A DNA stretch of 51,669 bases, taken from assembly GCA_021805775.1 (NCBI GenBank), contig JAJZED010000003.1:169445-221113 (forward strand), written 5' to 3'. The first letter of the stretch is position 1, and every line of letters begins with the position of its first letter. This stretch comes from a bacterium (GTDB taxonomy: Bacteria; Vulcanimicrobiota; Vulcanimicrobiia; Vulcanimicrobiales; Vulcanimicrobiaceae). Below, piece by piece: positions 33,055 through 42,048 of this stretch. Both the position numbers and the translations under genes were made by a program. The notes under the pieces are model-generated. The model did no database searches, was not told the DNA's origin, and saw only the letters and a program-made list of their open reading frames with translations.

Positions 33055-33547
33055 TTTTTTGTTCGGGCGCGTGCTGGAAATGCACGACGCCGTTGCCTAT
33101 CGCCACATGCTTGGAGCGCGCGACAAGCGCGTCGTTTTTACCAACGGTTGCTTCGATATTCTCCACGTGGGGCATGCGGAATACCTCGCCTGGGCGCGCG
33201 CGCAAGGCGACGCGCTCATCGTCGGGCTCAACAGCGACCCTTCGGTGCGCGAGCTCAAAGGCGCGCCGCGCCCGTTCGTGGCCTTCGAAGAACGCGCCCG
33301 GTTGCTCTGCGCGCTGCGAAGCGTCGATGTAGTCATCGGTTTTTCGGAGCGAACGCCGGAGGCGCTCCTGGAACAGCTCCGCCCCGATATCCACGTGAAG
33401 AGCGCTCAATATCGCGTTGAGGATCTCCCGGAGGCGCGTATCGTTACGGCATACGGCGGCGAAGTTCGGCTCGCTCCGCATCGCGAGGGCTCGAGCACGA
33501 CCGATATCGTCGAACGAGTTCGCGCGCAATTTACGTCGAGGGGCTAG
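33041..33547 (+). CDS. hldC: D-glycero-beta-D-manno-heptose 1-phosphate adenylyltransferase
   Basis: A 168-aa nucleotidyltransferase that makes ADP-heptose. It has the FTNGCFDILHVGHAEYL signature with the HxGH site and the C-terminal STTDIVERV. Equivalent to the second half of HldE. gmhB, the bisphosphate phosphatase between the two steps, is not in this window. Confidence 0.93.
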   Translation: MPTPDFLFGRVLEMHDAVAYRHMLGARDKRVVFTNGCFDILHVGHAEYLAWARAQGDALIVGLNSDPSVRELKGAPRPFVAFEERARLLCALRSVDVVIGFSERTPEALLEQLRPDIHVKSAQYRVEDLPEARIVTAYGGEVRLAPHREGSSTTDIVERVRAQFTSRG

Positions 33548-33549
33548 CG

Positions 33550-34773
33550 TTGCGCCTTGCGCTAACGGTGAATGGCCCCGGTGAAACTGCGGGCTGGGCA
33601 CGTCCGCTCGCAAACGCCCTGTACCGGCGCGAACCCAAGATCGAGATCTATGCATTTCTCGTCCCCGACGATTTCGCGACCGGCTACGAAGCGCCGATGC
33701 TGCGCGCGCTCTTCCCGCAGGCGCACGTCTTCGAACCTTCGCAATATCTCGCGCTTGCGCTCGGTCGCTCGTTAGAAGGAGCTCCGGATCGCGTGGACGG
33801 CGTCCTCTATCTCGGCGGCGATCTCATGCACGCAGCGCGGCTGCAATCGCGGCTTCGCGGAAAAGCTTTCGCATATAAATTTTCGCGAGCTCGCTACGCG
33901 CGCGGGCTCGCTCGCGCGTTCGCCGTCGACGATGCAAACGTCGATCAATTAAAAGCCTGGGGTGTTCCATCGGATCGGATCGATCGCGTCGGCAACCTTG
34001 CCATCGACGGTGCGATCGAGCAGGCAAAGGAGCCGCTTCCCTCGTGGTTCGAACGTGGCGGCCTAACCATTCTTCCCGGTTCGCGTCCATATGAAGTCGA
34101 ACATATGATTCCGTTTTTCTTCACCGCGGCACTGCGAATGCGGGCCGAGCGGCCATCGCTGCCGATCTCCTTCGGCATATCGCCGTTTACTTCACTCGAA
34201 GCCGTGCAAAAAGCCATCGAGGCGGGTGGAGATCCGCGCGTCTGGTCCAAAAAAGGTCGCCTCGTTCGCGAAGGCGAGCGAACGTGGATCGCCGATGCGA
34301 GCGGCGAGCGGCGATTTCCCGTCGTGCGCGAGAGCCTCGCCGCTGCCGCGGCCGGCGGCCTTGCGTTGACGCTACCCGGAACCAAGTGTATCGAGCTTGC
34401 GGCGCTTGGGGTGCCGACGATTGCGATAACGCCGCTCAACGCAGCGGAGCTGATCGCTATTAACGGTCCGCTAACCTACCTCAACCGTATTCCGTGGCTC
34501 GGCGCGACGCTGAAGCGTGCGGTTGCGGTAAAAATCTCAAAGCGTTTTCGTTTTCACACGCAACCGAATATCGATGCCGGCGAGGAACTCGTACGCGAGT
34601 TGCACGGCACGTTGACGCCGGGTCGCGTCGCCCGCGCCGTGCTGGCCACATACGACGACGAAGCGTGGCGGGAGCGCGTCGCGCTCCGGATGAAAGGGCT
34701 TTACTCGGGCCATGCGGGTGCCGCGCAACGTTTGGCGGAATCTCTCATCGCCATGCTTCGGGAACAAGAATAA
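33550..34773 (+). CDS. LpxB-like lipid-A-disaccharide synthase family glycosyltransferase
   Basis: A 407-aa GT-B protein from TTG 33550. It resembles LpxB: an N-terminal GPGETAGW loop in place of the LpxB GEASGD, ILPGSRPYEVEHMIPFF (LpxB LPGSR-xE), and the GTKCIELAALGVPTI nucleotide-sugar loop. The N-terminal loop is divergent, so it may be an LpxB-related enzyme rather than canonical LpxB. Its place between heptose synthesis and core glycosyltransferases supports an LPS role. Other lpx genes are absent here. Confidence 0.72.
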   Translation: MRLALTVNGPGETAGWARPLANALYRREPKIEIYAFLVPDDFATGYEAPMLRALFPQAHVFEPSQYLALALGRSLEGAPDRVDGVLYLGGDLMHAARLQSRLRGKAFAYKFSRARYARGLARAFAVDDANVDQLKAWGVPSDRIDRVGNLAIDGAIEQAKEPLPSWFERGGLTILPGSRPYEVEHMIPFFFTAALRMRAERPSLPISFGISPFTSLEAVQKAIEAGGDPRVWSKKGRLVREGERTWIADASGERRFPVVRESLAAAAAGGLALTLPGTKCIELAALGVPTIAITPLNAAELIAINGPLTYLNRIPWLGATLKRAVAVKISKRFRFHTQPNIDAGEELVRELHGTLTPGRVARAVLATYDDEAWRERVALRMKGLYSGHAGAAQRLAESLIAMLREQE

Positions 34774-34775
34774 CC

Positions 34776-35648
34776 GTGCGGCTCTCGGTCGTCATTGCAA
34801 CGAAAGATCGCGCGAGCTACCTCGAACGCGCCTTGGCCTCGCTTGCATTGCAGCAAGCGGCGCCGAGTTTTGAAGCGATCGTCGTCGATAACGGTTCGAC
34901 GGACGCGACGCGCGCGCTTGTCGAGGGTTTGGCGCAGAGCAGCAACTACCCCATACGATACGTATTCGAGGCGGAGCCGAACCGAGGAAAGGCTCGTAAC
35001 CGCGGAGTGGAGATCGCGAGCGGGTTCATCGTCCTCTTTTGCGACGACGATGTCGTTTTACCGGAGGGCTTTCTTGCTGCCCACGAAGCCGCGCATGACG
35101 CCCCGGGCCTGGTCGTGAACGGTGCGATCGTCAACGTGCCCGGCTACGACCATCGCCCGAAACCGTCGCTAGCCAATTACTCCGGCGCTTTTCTCTGCAC
35201 GTGCAACGTTTCGATTCCGAAAGCGGCGATCGAAGCAGTGGGTGGGTTCGACGAGTCGTTTCACCTCTACGGTTGGGAAGATACCGAACTCGGCGTTCGC
35301 TTGCGCGAGAGCGGCCTACGAAGGAAATTTTCCTGGGACGCATTTCTCTGGCATATTAAAAAGCCGAGCGACGAAACGCTCGAGGTGCTCGCCCGAAAGG
35401 CCGTGGAGAAAGCCCGCATGGCACATCGCTTTCTTGGGAAAAGCCCGTCTTCGCGCGTAATAGCCGCGACGGGTGCGCACCCGCTGAATATGCTGCGCGC
35501 GAAGTATCTGCTTCCCGATGCGTTGCTTGCTTTTTACGCCGGCGTTGCCAGCGACGAACGGGCGAACCCGGCGCTACGGTCCATCGCAAAATCACAATTT
35601 TTGGATGGAATCTACGCACGCGAATTGTTCCGCGCTTCGGAAAAATGA
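34776..35648 (+). CDS. Family 2 glycosyltransferase (GT2), first of three
   Basis: A 290-aa GT-A enzyme beginning at GTG 34776, 2 bp after the LpxB-like gene. It has LSVVIATKDRASYL, VVDNGSTD, the DxD-type FCDDDVVLP, and the C-terminal GGFDESFHLYGWEDTELGVRL motif. Likely adds a sugar to LPS core or O-antigen. The acceptor cannot be told. The following GT9 gene overlaps it by 4 bp. Confidence 0.85.
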   Translation: MRLSVVIATKDRASYLERALASLALQQAAPSFEAIVVDNGSTDATRALVEGLAQSSNYPIRYVFEAEPNRGKARNRGVEIASGFIVLFCDDDVVLPEGFLAAHEAAHDAPGLVVNGAIVNVPGYDHRPKPSLANYSGAFLCTCNVSIPKAAIEAVGGFDESFHLYGWEDTELGVRLRESGLRRKFSWDAFLWHIKKPSDETLEVLARKAVEKARMAHRFLGKSPSSRVIAATGAHPLNMLRAKYLLPDALLAFYAGVASDERANPALRSIAKSQFLDGIYARELFRASEK

Positions 35649-36667
35649 ACCGCGCACTTCTATATTGCGCGGGCGGCGGCATCGGTGATTCACTCATTGC
35701 AACCGTCGTTGCACGAGCGCTCCGCACTCGGTACGAGAGCGTCGACGCGTTCACCCTGCCCGGGCACCGCTCCACGCTCGAGCTCGTGCCGGAGCTCGAA
35801 GGCGTCTTCGTCGACGAGGGCGAGCCGGTCGATCGCCTCGCCGCCGCACTGCGCGAGCGCAATTATGCTGCTTGCGTCGTCACCTGGGCGACGCCGCGTG
35901 CCGCCGCGGCCGTTCGCGCCGCGCAAATTCCCATTCGCGTCGGCCAAGCGCGCCGTCTCTACTCGCGCTCGTTCACGCAGCGCGTCGTGGTTCGGAGCGA
36001 ACGCGGCGACGTCACTTCGCATTGGTCGGATATTTTGCTCGATTATGCGCGCGCGATCGGTTGCGATGCCGCCGGCGCACGCCCGCGCATCGTTCCACGA
36101 GAAGAAGACGAGCGAGCGGCTCGGGCATTGAGCGCCGAGTTCGAACTCGGAAACGCCGGCTATCTCGTTCTCCACCCCAGCAATGCCGTCGCGACGCAAC
36201 GTGCGCTCTGGCCGACAAGCGGATGGGCGCGCACGGTGCGAGCGCTACGCGAGCGCTTCGGGCTTCCCGTTTTGCTGAGCGGCGCCGATTCCGACCGCGA
36301 TATCGTCGCGCGGATCGTCGGCGAGAGCAACGACGCGAAGGTGCTTTCGATCGCCGGGCGGGCCTCCATCGGTACGTTCGCCGCCCTTTCGCGCGAAGCG
36401 CGCGCATTTGTCGGCATCACGACCGGGTCGATGCACGTAGCGGCCGCCGCCGGGGCGCGGATCGTCGGGATCTTTCCGTTTCAGAGCGATTTCCCGGAAC
36501 GCTGGGCACCGCTCTGCGATCGCCGCGCGATCGTGCGCTCGGCTTTCCCGTGCCACTCGGGCGACCGCAAGGAGACCTGCGTGGATTACGCCTGTATTAC
36601 GGGGCTCGACACTCCGCGAATTCTTGCCGCGCTCGAGGGGCTGCTCGAAGCGGCGGGGCCCGGCTAA
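35645..36667 (+). CDS. Family 9 glycosyltransferase (heptosyltransferase-like), first of two
   Basis: A 340-aa GT-B protein of the ADP-heptose:LPS heptosyltransferase family. It has GGGIGDSLIATVVARAL at the start, LVLHPSN, the middle WARTVRAL, and FVGITTGSMHVAAAAGA, the nucleotide-sugar loop usually GxDTGxxH. It fits the ADP-heptose genes upstream. The donor may be a heptose or another sugar. Confidence 0.85.
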   Translation: MNRALLYCAGGGIGDSLIATVVARALRTRYESVDAFTLPGHRSTLELVPELEGVFVDEGEPVDRLAAALRERNYAACVVTWATPRAAAAVRAAQIPIRVGQARRLYSRSFTQRVVVRSERGDVTSHWSDILLDYARAIGCDAAGARPRIVPREEDERAARALSAEFELGNAGYLVLHPSNAVATQRALWPTSGWARTVRALRERFGLPVLLSGADSDRDIVARIVGESNDAKVLSIAGRASIGTFAALSREARAFVGITTGSMHVAAAAGARIVGIFPFQSDFPERWAPLCDRRAIVRSAFPCHSGDRKETCVDYACITGLDTPRILAALEGLLEAAGPG

Positions 36668-36705
36668 GAGCGGAGGCGACCATCGGCGTCGAAGTGCACG
36701 TGACG

Positions 36706-37614
36706 ATGCGCGCGACCATTCAACTCTGTACCTACAATCGTGCCGCGCTCCTCGAGCGCGTCCTCGATGCATGCTTCGAGCAGACGGCGCCGGAGGATTC
36801 CTACGAAGTCGTTCTGGTGAACGACGGCTCCACGGACGACACCGCGGCCGTCATCGCTCGCGCACGCTCGCGCGCGACCTGCGCCTTTACCGTCATCGAC
36901 CAGCAAAATGCCGGGCTCGCGCGCGGAAGAAATGTAGGAATCGCTCGCGCGACGGGCGAGCGGATCATCTTCATCGACGACGACGTTTTACCGTTGCCGA
37001 CGTTCGTCGCGGAGCACTTGCGCTCGCACGGCCGCGCACCGACCGCAATCGTCCGCGGTGGTGCGATCAACGTCGAAAACTTCGACGATCTTCCGCCGCC
37101 GATTTGGAGTTGGAAAAACTATAGCGGTAACTTCTTCTGGACGACCAATGTCTCGGTGCCGACTGCGACGATTCGAGAGATCGGCGGCTTCAATGAGTCG
37201 TTCGCCGAATACGGTTGGGAGGATATCGACGTCGGGCTTCGGCTGCGCTTTGCCGACGTGCGCGCCGTCTTTAACCCGCGCGCGCTTGCCTATCATTTTA
37301 AACCGCAGCCGCGTAGCGGGGACGTTGAAAAAATGGAGCGACAAGCACGCGCGCAAGCGCGCACGGCGGTCACGCTCTCGGCATTGCACCCGCACTGGCG
37401 GACCTATCTCGCAACCGGCGAGAACCCCGTTCAGCGAGCCATTCACGCGGCGTTGCGCGCGATCGGCGTGCAGGAACGTCTGCGTCGGCGCGTCGCAGCG
37501 ATGGCGGGCGACCGTCCGCTCGACGCCGCAGAGATGCGGGCCGTGAGACGAATGCTCGCCGGCGCGTATTTCGAAGAGCTCGAACGCGCGATTCAAAAAC
37601 GCGACGCCTCGTGA
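36706..37614 (+). CDS. Family 2 glycosyltransferase (GT2), second of three
   Basis: A 302-aa GT-A protein with IQLCTYNRAALLERVL, LVNDGSTDDT, FIDDDVLP and FNESFAEYGWEDIDVGLRL. The start is uncertain: ATG 36706 is taken, with GTG at 36700 or 36694 possible after GGAGG at 36672. The 38-bp gap before it is among the few in this cluster. Its C-terminal end (after residue 220) differs from the other two GT2s. Acceptor unknown. Confidence 0.82.
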   Translation: MRATIQLCTYNRAALLERVLDACFEQTAPEDSYEVVLVNDGSTDDTAAVIARARSRATCAFTVIDQQNAGLARGRNVGIARATGERIIFIDDDVLPLPTFVAEHLRSHGRAPTAIVRGGAINVENFDDLPPPIWSWKNYSGNFFWTTNVSVPTATIREIGGFNESFAEYGWEDIDVGLRLRFADVRAVFNPRALAYHFKPQPRSGDVEKMERQARAQARTAVTLSALHPHWRTYLATGENPVQRAIHAALRAIGVQERLRRRVAAMAGDRPLDAAEMRAVRRMLAGAYFEELERAIQKRDAS

Positions 37615-38591
37615 AAATCGTCCTTTCGCGAACCGATCGCATCGGCGATCTCCTGCTCTCGACGCCGGCGATAACGACGGTTCGTCGATCGTTTCCAAAC
37701 GCACATATCGCGTTGGTGACCAGTGCCTACAATCGCGTCGTGGTCGAGCGCAATACCGATATCGACGAGTTGGTCTCGCTGCCGCGCGCTATCCGTCCGG
37801 AGCGCTTCGGCGCGCAATTTCGTAACGTCGATCTCGCTATCGCACTCGCTCCGCGCTCCGAGGATCTGCGCATCGTCGGTGCGACGCGCGCGCCCGTTCG
37901 CGTCGGCTACACCTACGCGCGCCGCTATCTCGCGCGCCTGACCTCTCGCCTGTTCGTCAATCGTATGGCGATCTCCGAAGCGGATCCCGATCTCTGCGAG
38001 CGCGATCCGCATCGCATCGTACGCCACGAAGTCGACCAACTGCTCGATCTGGTCGCACTTGGGGGAGCGCGCGAACGCTGCGCCGATCTGCGCCTCGATC
38101 TTCGCGACGAAGATCGCGCGGCAGTTGCCGGGCTTCCGGATCGTCCGATCGTTCTTCATCTCGCGCCGCGCTGGTTCCATAGCGGCAGTACGCTTGCATC
38201 GACGGTGGAGCTCGCGCGCCGCTTGGCCGGGCTCGGGCGCCCGCTGGCAATTACGGCGAACGCCGAAATCGGGAGCGCCGTCGAGGCGTTCGCCGGAGTC
38301 GGCGCCGCTGAGGTGCTGCGCGATCTGTCGTTCTTCCACTGGGCCGCTGTCTTCGAGCGCGCGTGCTGCGTGATCACCGTCGATACCGGTGCGACTCATG
38401 TCGCAAGCGCGGTGCGCAGGCCCACGCTCGTGGCCTTCGAAAACCGCTACTTCCGATTGGCCTCACAGGAGTGGGCCCCCTATCGGGTTCCCAGCCGCAG
38501 TTTGCGAAAACCCCAAAGCGACGACGAAGCCTCCCTCGCGCACTTTCGCGACGAGGTCGTCGACGGTGTCGCGGATTTAATAAATGCTTGA
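37611..38591 (+). CDS. Family 9 glycosyltransferase (heptosyltransferase-like), second of two
   Basis: A 326-aa GT-B protein starting at GTG 37611, overlapping the previous stop. It has IVLSRTDRIGDLLLSTPAIT (the heptosyltransferase start RxDxxGDxxxxxP), LHLAPRW and VITVDTGATHVASAV, the canonical GxDTGxxH-like nucleotide-binding loop. Probably a heptosyltransferase for LPS inner core. Confidence 0.88.
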   Translation: MKIVLSRTDRIGDLLLSTPAITTVRRSFPNAHIALVTSAYNRVVVERNTDIDELVSLPRAIRPERFGAQFRNVDLAIALAPRSEDLRIVGATRAPVRVGYTYARRYLARLTSRLFVNRMAISEADPDLCERDPHRIVRHEVDQLLDLVALGGARERCADLRLDLRDEDRAAVAGLPDRPIVLHLAPRWFHSGSTLASTVELARRLAGLGRPLAITANAEIGSAVEAFAGVGAAEVLRDLSFFHWAAVFERACCVITVDTGATHVASAVRRPTLVAFENRYFRLASQEWAPYRVPSRSLRKPQSDDEASLAHFRDEVVDGVADLINA

Positions 38592-39489
38592 TTGTTCCGT
38601 CGTTATTCCCACCTACAACCGCCTCGACATGTTGCGCCACGTCGTGCCGACGCTTTTGGCGCAGACGGTCGATTCCTCGCGTTACGAATTGTTGATCTGC
38701 GATTCGCAATCGACCGACGGCACCGCCGAGTATCTCGCAGAGGTTGCGCGGAGTGCGCCGAACGTCCGCCATCTACCTGGTGGATATAGCGGCCGCGCGC
38801 AGGCGCGCAATGCCGGGATCGCCGCAGCAACCGGAGCGCTCGTGCTCTTTAACGATGCCGATATTCTCGCCTCGCCTGATCTCATTGCCGTTCATCTCGA
38901 ACGGCACGCGCGCGAGCGACGAATCGCCGTTGTCGGGTGGGAAGTGCAGGTGCGCGATCTCGACGACTATGCGCTCAAACGCGATCGTGCGGATCTGCGC
39001 GGGCATCTCCATCCGCCGGGGCGCAAGCGCCTATCGTGGCTCTATTTTCTCACCGGTAATGCCTCGGTGCCGGCGGAGGATTTGCGAGCGGTCGGCGGAT
39101 TCGATGAATCGTTCACGGGCTACGGCCACGAAGATCTCGAGCTCGGGTATCGTCTCGAACGCTCCGGCGTGCGGATCTGTTACGAACCGCGCGCGGTGAG
39201 CTATCATTGCCAGGACGTTCCCCATGAAGACCAAAAGGGGAAGATGATGCTCGCCGGTCGCTCGACCGTTCGCTTTTATCGCAAACATCCCGATCTCGCC
39301 GTTCGCTTGCAATTGGGAATGACGCCCATCTCCCTCGGGTTGCATTCGCTGCTCGGACGTATGCCCGGATTACTTCGAGCGCTCGACGAACGTGCGAATC
39401 GTTCGAAGCTCGCGCGCGATATCGTGCAGCAATATCACTACGTATCGGGCATCAAAGATGCCCTCGCCCAACCAGAGGAGCGCCCATGA
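38584..39489 (+). CDS. Family 2 glycosyltransferase (GT2), third of three
   Basis: A 301-aa GT-A enzyme with CSVVIPTYNRLDMLRHV, CDSQSTDGT, LFNDADILA and FDESFTGYGHEDLELGYRL. It overlaps the GT9 gene by 8 bp and aspS by 4 bp. The three GT2 genes look like paralogues interleaved with two GT9 genes. Confidence 0.85.
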   Translation: MLDCSVVIPTYNRLDMLRHVVPTLLAQTVDSSRYELLICDSQSTDGTAEYLAEVARSAPNVRHLPGGYSGRAQARNAGIAAATGALVLFNDADILASPDLIAVHLERHARERRIAVVGWEVQVRDLDDYALKRDRADLRGHLHPPGRKRLSWLYFLTGNASVPAEDLRAVGGFDESFTGYGHEDLELGYRLERSGVRICYEPRAVSYHCQDVPHEDQKGKMMLAGRSTVRFYRKHPDLAVRLQLGMTPISLGLHSLLGRMPGLLRALDERANRSKLARDIVQQYHYVSGIKDALAQPEERP

Positions 39490-41264
39490 CTGCGACGCCG
39501 GAACGTTTTTCTTGCGGAGCGTTGCGTGCCGATGCAATCGGACGCACCGTCGAGCTCTTCGGCTGGGTCAATCGCCGACGCGATCACGGGGGGCTCATCT
39601 TCATCGATCTTCGCGATCGCGACGGCATCACGCAGATCGTCTTCAACCCGGAACACCCGAGCTTTCCACTCGCCGAAAAACTGCGCAGCGAGGATGTCGT
39701 GCGCGTCCTCGGCGCGGTTCGAGCGCGCCCGGATGGAACCGAAAACGCCAAGCTGGCGACCGGCGCCGTCGAGGTGGGCATCGAGCAACTCGACGTGCTC
39801 AATCGCTCGGAGGTGCCGCCGTTCCAGGTGAATGCCGATGATGACGTCGACGAAAGTTTGCGTCTGGAGTACCGGTATCTCGACCTGCGGCGCCCGCGCA
39901 TGCAGCGCAACCTGCGCCTGCGCCACCGCATCGTGAAAGCGTTTCGCGATTACTTCGACGAGCGCGATTTCGTCGAGATCGAAACGCCGATGTTCATCAA
40001 GAGTACGCCGGAAGGCGCTCGCGACTACCTCGTTCCCAGTCGCATGCATCCGGGAACCTTCTATGCGTTACCGCAATCGCCGCAACTCCTCAAGCAGATC
40101 TGCATGATTTCCGGGTTCGGCCGCTACATGCAGATCGCACGTTGCATGCGCGATGAAGATCTGCGCGCGGATCGACAGCCGGAGTTTACCCAACTCGACG
40201 TCGAACTTTCGTTCGTCACGCAAGAAGAAGTCATGCAAATGATGGAGGGCGCGGTCGGTTACGCTTGGCGAAGCGTCCTCGGTATCGAATTGTCGGCGTT
40301 TCCGCGGCTCACGCACGCGGAATCCCTGCGACGCTTCGGCAGCGACAAGCCCGACATGCGCTTTGGGCTCGAACTCGTCGATGTCGGTGCGCGTTTTGCC
40401 GAGAGCGAATTCGTGGTGTTCCGCGGAGCGCTCGATGCCGGCGGAGCGGTGCTCGCACTGCGCTACCCCGGCGGCGCCTCGCTCTCGCGTCGCGATTTCG
40501 ATGCGCTCACGGAGAGCGCGAAGCTCTTTGGGGCGAAGGGCATGGTGTGGATCGCCTATGGAGCCGACGGAGTAAAATCTTCGGCGCAGCGCTTCCTCGA
40601 CGAAGCGACGCTCGCAGGGCTCCGCGCGGATACGGAAACGCAGAGCGGTGACGCGTTGCTGCTCTTCGCCGATGCGCGCGAGGCGGTCTTTTCGATTGCG
40701 GGTAAAATGCGGCTCGAGGTCGGGCAACGTTGCGGCCTGCGCGATCCGGCGAAATTCGCGTTTTGCTGGGTCACCGAGTTCCCGTATCTGGAGATGGACG
40801 AAGAGAGCGGAAAGCCGGTTCCGGCGCATCATCCGTTTAGCGCGCCGCTGCCGGGGCAATGGGATCTCATCGATAGCGATCCGCTCGCGATGCGCGCGCA
40901 GCACTACGATATGGTGCTCAACGGTTTCGAACTCGGTTCCGGCTCGATCCGCATCCACGACGAGGCTTTGCAGAAGCGCATATTTACGATGCTCGGCATG
41001 AGCGAGGAAGAGATCGAGGATCGCTTCGGCTTCTTCGTGCGTGCGTTACGTTTTGGCGCGCCGCCGCACGGCGGCATGGCGCTCGGAATCGATCGCATCG
41101 TCATGCTTGCCTGCGGCGAGGAGAACTTGCGCCAGGTGATTGCGTTCCCGAAGAACCAGGTCGGTCGCGACGTAATGATGGATGCGCCCTCGCCGGTTCC
41201 GGAGCGGCTTTTGCGCGATCTTTACCTTCGCAGCGTGGCGCCCGGCCCCGAGAGCGCCCGATAA
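39486..41264 (+). CDS. aspS: Aspartate--tRNA ligase, probably non-discriminating (Asp/Asn)
   Basis: A 592-aa bacterial-type class II AspRS with an N-terminal OB anticodon domain (GWVNRRRDHGGLIFIDLRD), motif 2 around RCMRDEDLRADRQPEFTQLD, a GAD insertion domain (about residues 290-420) and motif 3 APPHGGMALGIDRIVM. In Pseudomonas aeruginosa a His in the RRDHGG loop, where E. coli has Leu, marks an enzyme that also mischarges tRNA-Asn. The same His is present here, so GatCAB would be needed. The ATG overlaps the preceding stop. Confidence 0.94.
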   Translation: MTATPERFSCGALRADAIGRTVELFGWVNRRRDHGGLIFIDLRDRDGITQIVFNPEHPSFPLAEKLRSEDVVRVLGAVRARPDGTENAKLATGAVEVGIEQLDVLNRSEVPPFQVNADDDVDESLRLEYRYLDLRRPRMQRNLRLRHRIVKAFRDYFDERDFVEIETPMFIKSTPEGARDYLVPSRMHPGTFYALPQSPQLLKQICMISGFGRYMQIARCMRDEDLRADRQPEFTQLDVELSFVTQEEVMQMMEGAVGYAWRSVLGIELSAFPRLTHAESLRRFGSDKPDMRFGLELVDVGARFAESEFVVFRGALDAGGAVLALRYPGGASLSRRDFDALTESAKLFGAKGMVWIAYGADGVKSSAQRFLDEATLAGLRADTETQSGDALLLFADAREAVFSIAGKMRLEVGQRCGLRDPAKFAFCWVTEFPYLEMDEESGKPVPAHHPFSAPLPGQWDLIDSDPLAMRAQHYDMVLNGFELGSGSIRIHDEALQKRIFTMLGMSEEEIEDRFGFFVRALRFGAPPHGGMALGIDRIVMLACGEENLRQVIAFPKNQVGRDVMMDAPSPVPERLLRDLYLRSVAPGPESAR

Positions 41265-41272
41265 CTGGGAAG

Positions 41273-41659
41273 GTGAGCGCCTCAATCGTTCGCAGCGTCA
41301 TTCTCGGGCTCGTCCTCATCGCGGCGGCTGCCCTGCTTCATCGCGCCCTCACGCGCCCTGCGGTCGCTGCGGCCGGGCTATCCTGCGCTACGCGCGTCGT
41401 GCACCTGCCCGGAGGTGTCGTCTTCCGCATTCTCTTTGCGAAGAACGGCTCGGTGCAGCAATACGTGCTCGTAAGCAGCGACAAGAACCCCGAACTGGTG
41501 AACGACCGCAAGAAATTTATCGAACGCCAGTTTGGTCCCGAGGCGGTCAACGCGCCCCCGCTGCACGTAATCGCGTTTAAGCCCTCACCGGGGGGCGGAG
41601 GTTTGCTGATCCCCGACAAAGCGGTCGACTCATGCGGCCGCACCCTCACCTTCCAATAG
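41273..41659 (+). CDS. Small exported or membrane-anchored protein of unknown function
   Basis: A 128-aa protein starting at GTG 41273 with an N-terminal hydrophobic helix (about residues 5-24) that could anchor it or be a signal peptide. Two cysteines (GLSCATR near 37 and DSCGRT near 121) could form a disulfide in the periplasm. It overlaps the following lipoprotein-like gene by 28 bp. Both share a short Cys-bearing, beta-rich layout and may be relatives. Family not recognised. Confidence 0.6.
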   Translation: MSASIVRSVILGLVLIAAAALLHRALTRPAVAAAGLSCATRVVHLPGGVVFRILFAKNGSVQQYVLVSSDKNPELVNDRKKFIERQFGPEAVNAPPLHVIAFKPSPGGGGLLIPDKAVDSCGRTLTFQ

Positions 41660-42048
41660 CGCTCATCGCGTTCTCCGGAGCGCTCATCGTGCTCTCCGGC
41701 GCCTTCGTTGGCTGCTCGAGGCAGGGGGAGCAGGCCGCCACGCACGCCGATCGTTCGCCGAGACCACTCGCGACGATCGCACCGTTGCAATCGTGTGAGA
41801 CGCGCGAGCTCCGTTACGACGGAAGCGAAGTCGTGTTGGTGGCGAACGTCGACCGCTCGTTGGCTTCGCTGACCGTCGTCGCATCGCGGAGCGACGCGGC
41901 GCGCAAGCGCGCGGTCGCCGAAATCGAAGCGCAACTCGGCGCGCCGCACCCCGATACGCGCATCGAACAGCGCCCGTGGAAAGATGGGCTCGTCGAACTC
42001 ACCGATCCGTGCGGTCGGCTCGTCACTCCTTCGCCCGAACCGACGTAA
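41632..42048 (+). CDS. Small lipoprotein-like exported protein of unknown function
   Basis: A 138-aa protein with an N-terminal hydrophobic stretch ending in FVGC at about residue 28, a non-ideal lipobox. Later cysteines (QSCETR, DPCGRL) parallel those of the preceding protein, hinting at duplication. It overlaps the preceding gene by 28 bp and its 3' end overlaps the convergent paiB by 26 bp. Function unknown. Confidence 0.58.
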   Translation: MRPHPHLPIALIAFSGALIVLSGAFVGCSRQGEQAATHADRSPRPLATIAPLQSCETRELRYDGSEVVLVANVDRSLASLTVVASRSDAARKRAVAEIEAQLGAPHPDTRIEQRPWKDGLVELTDPCGRLVTPSPEPT

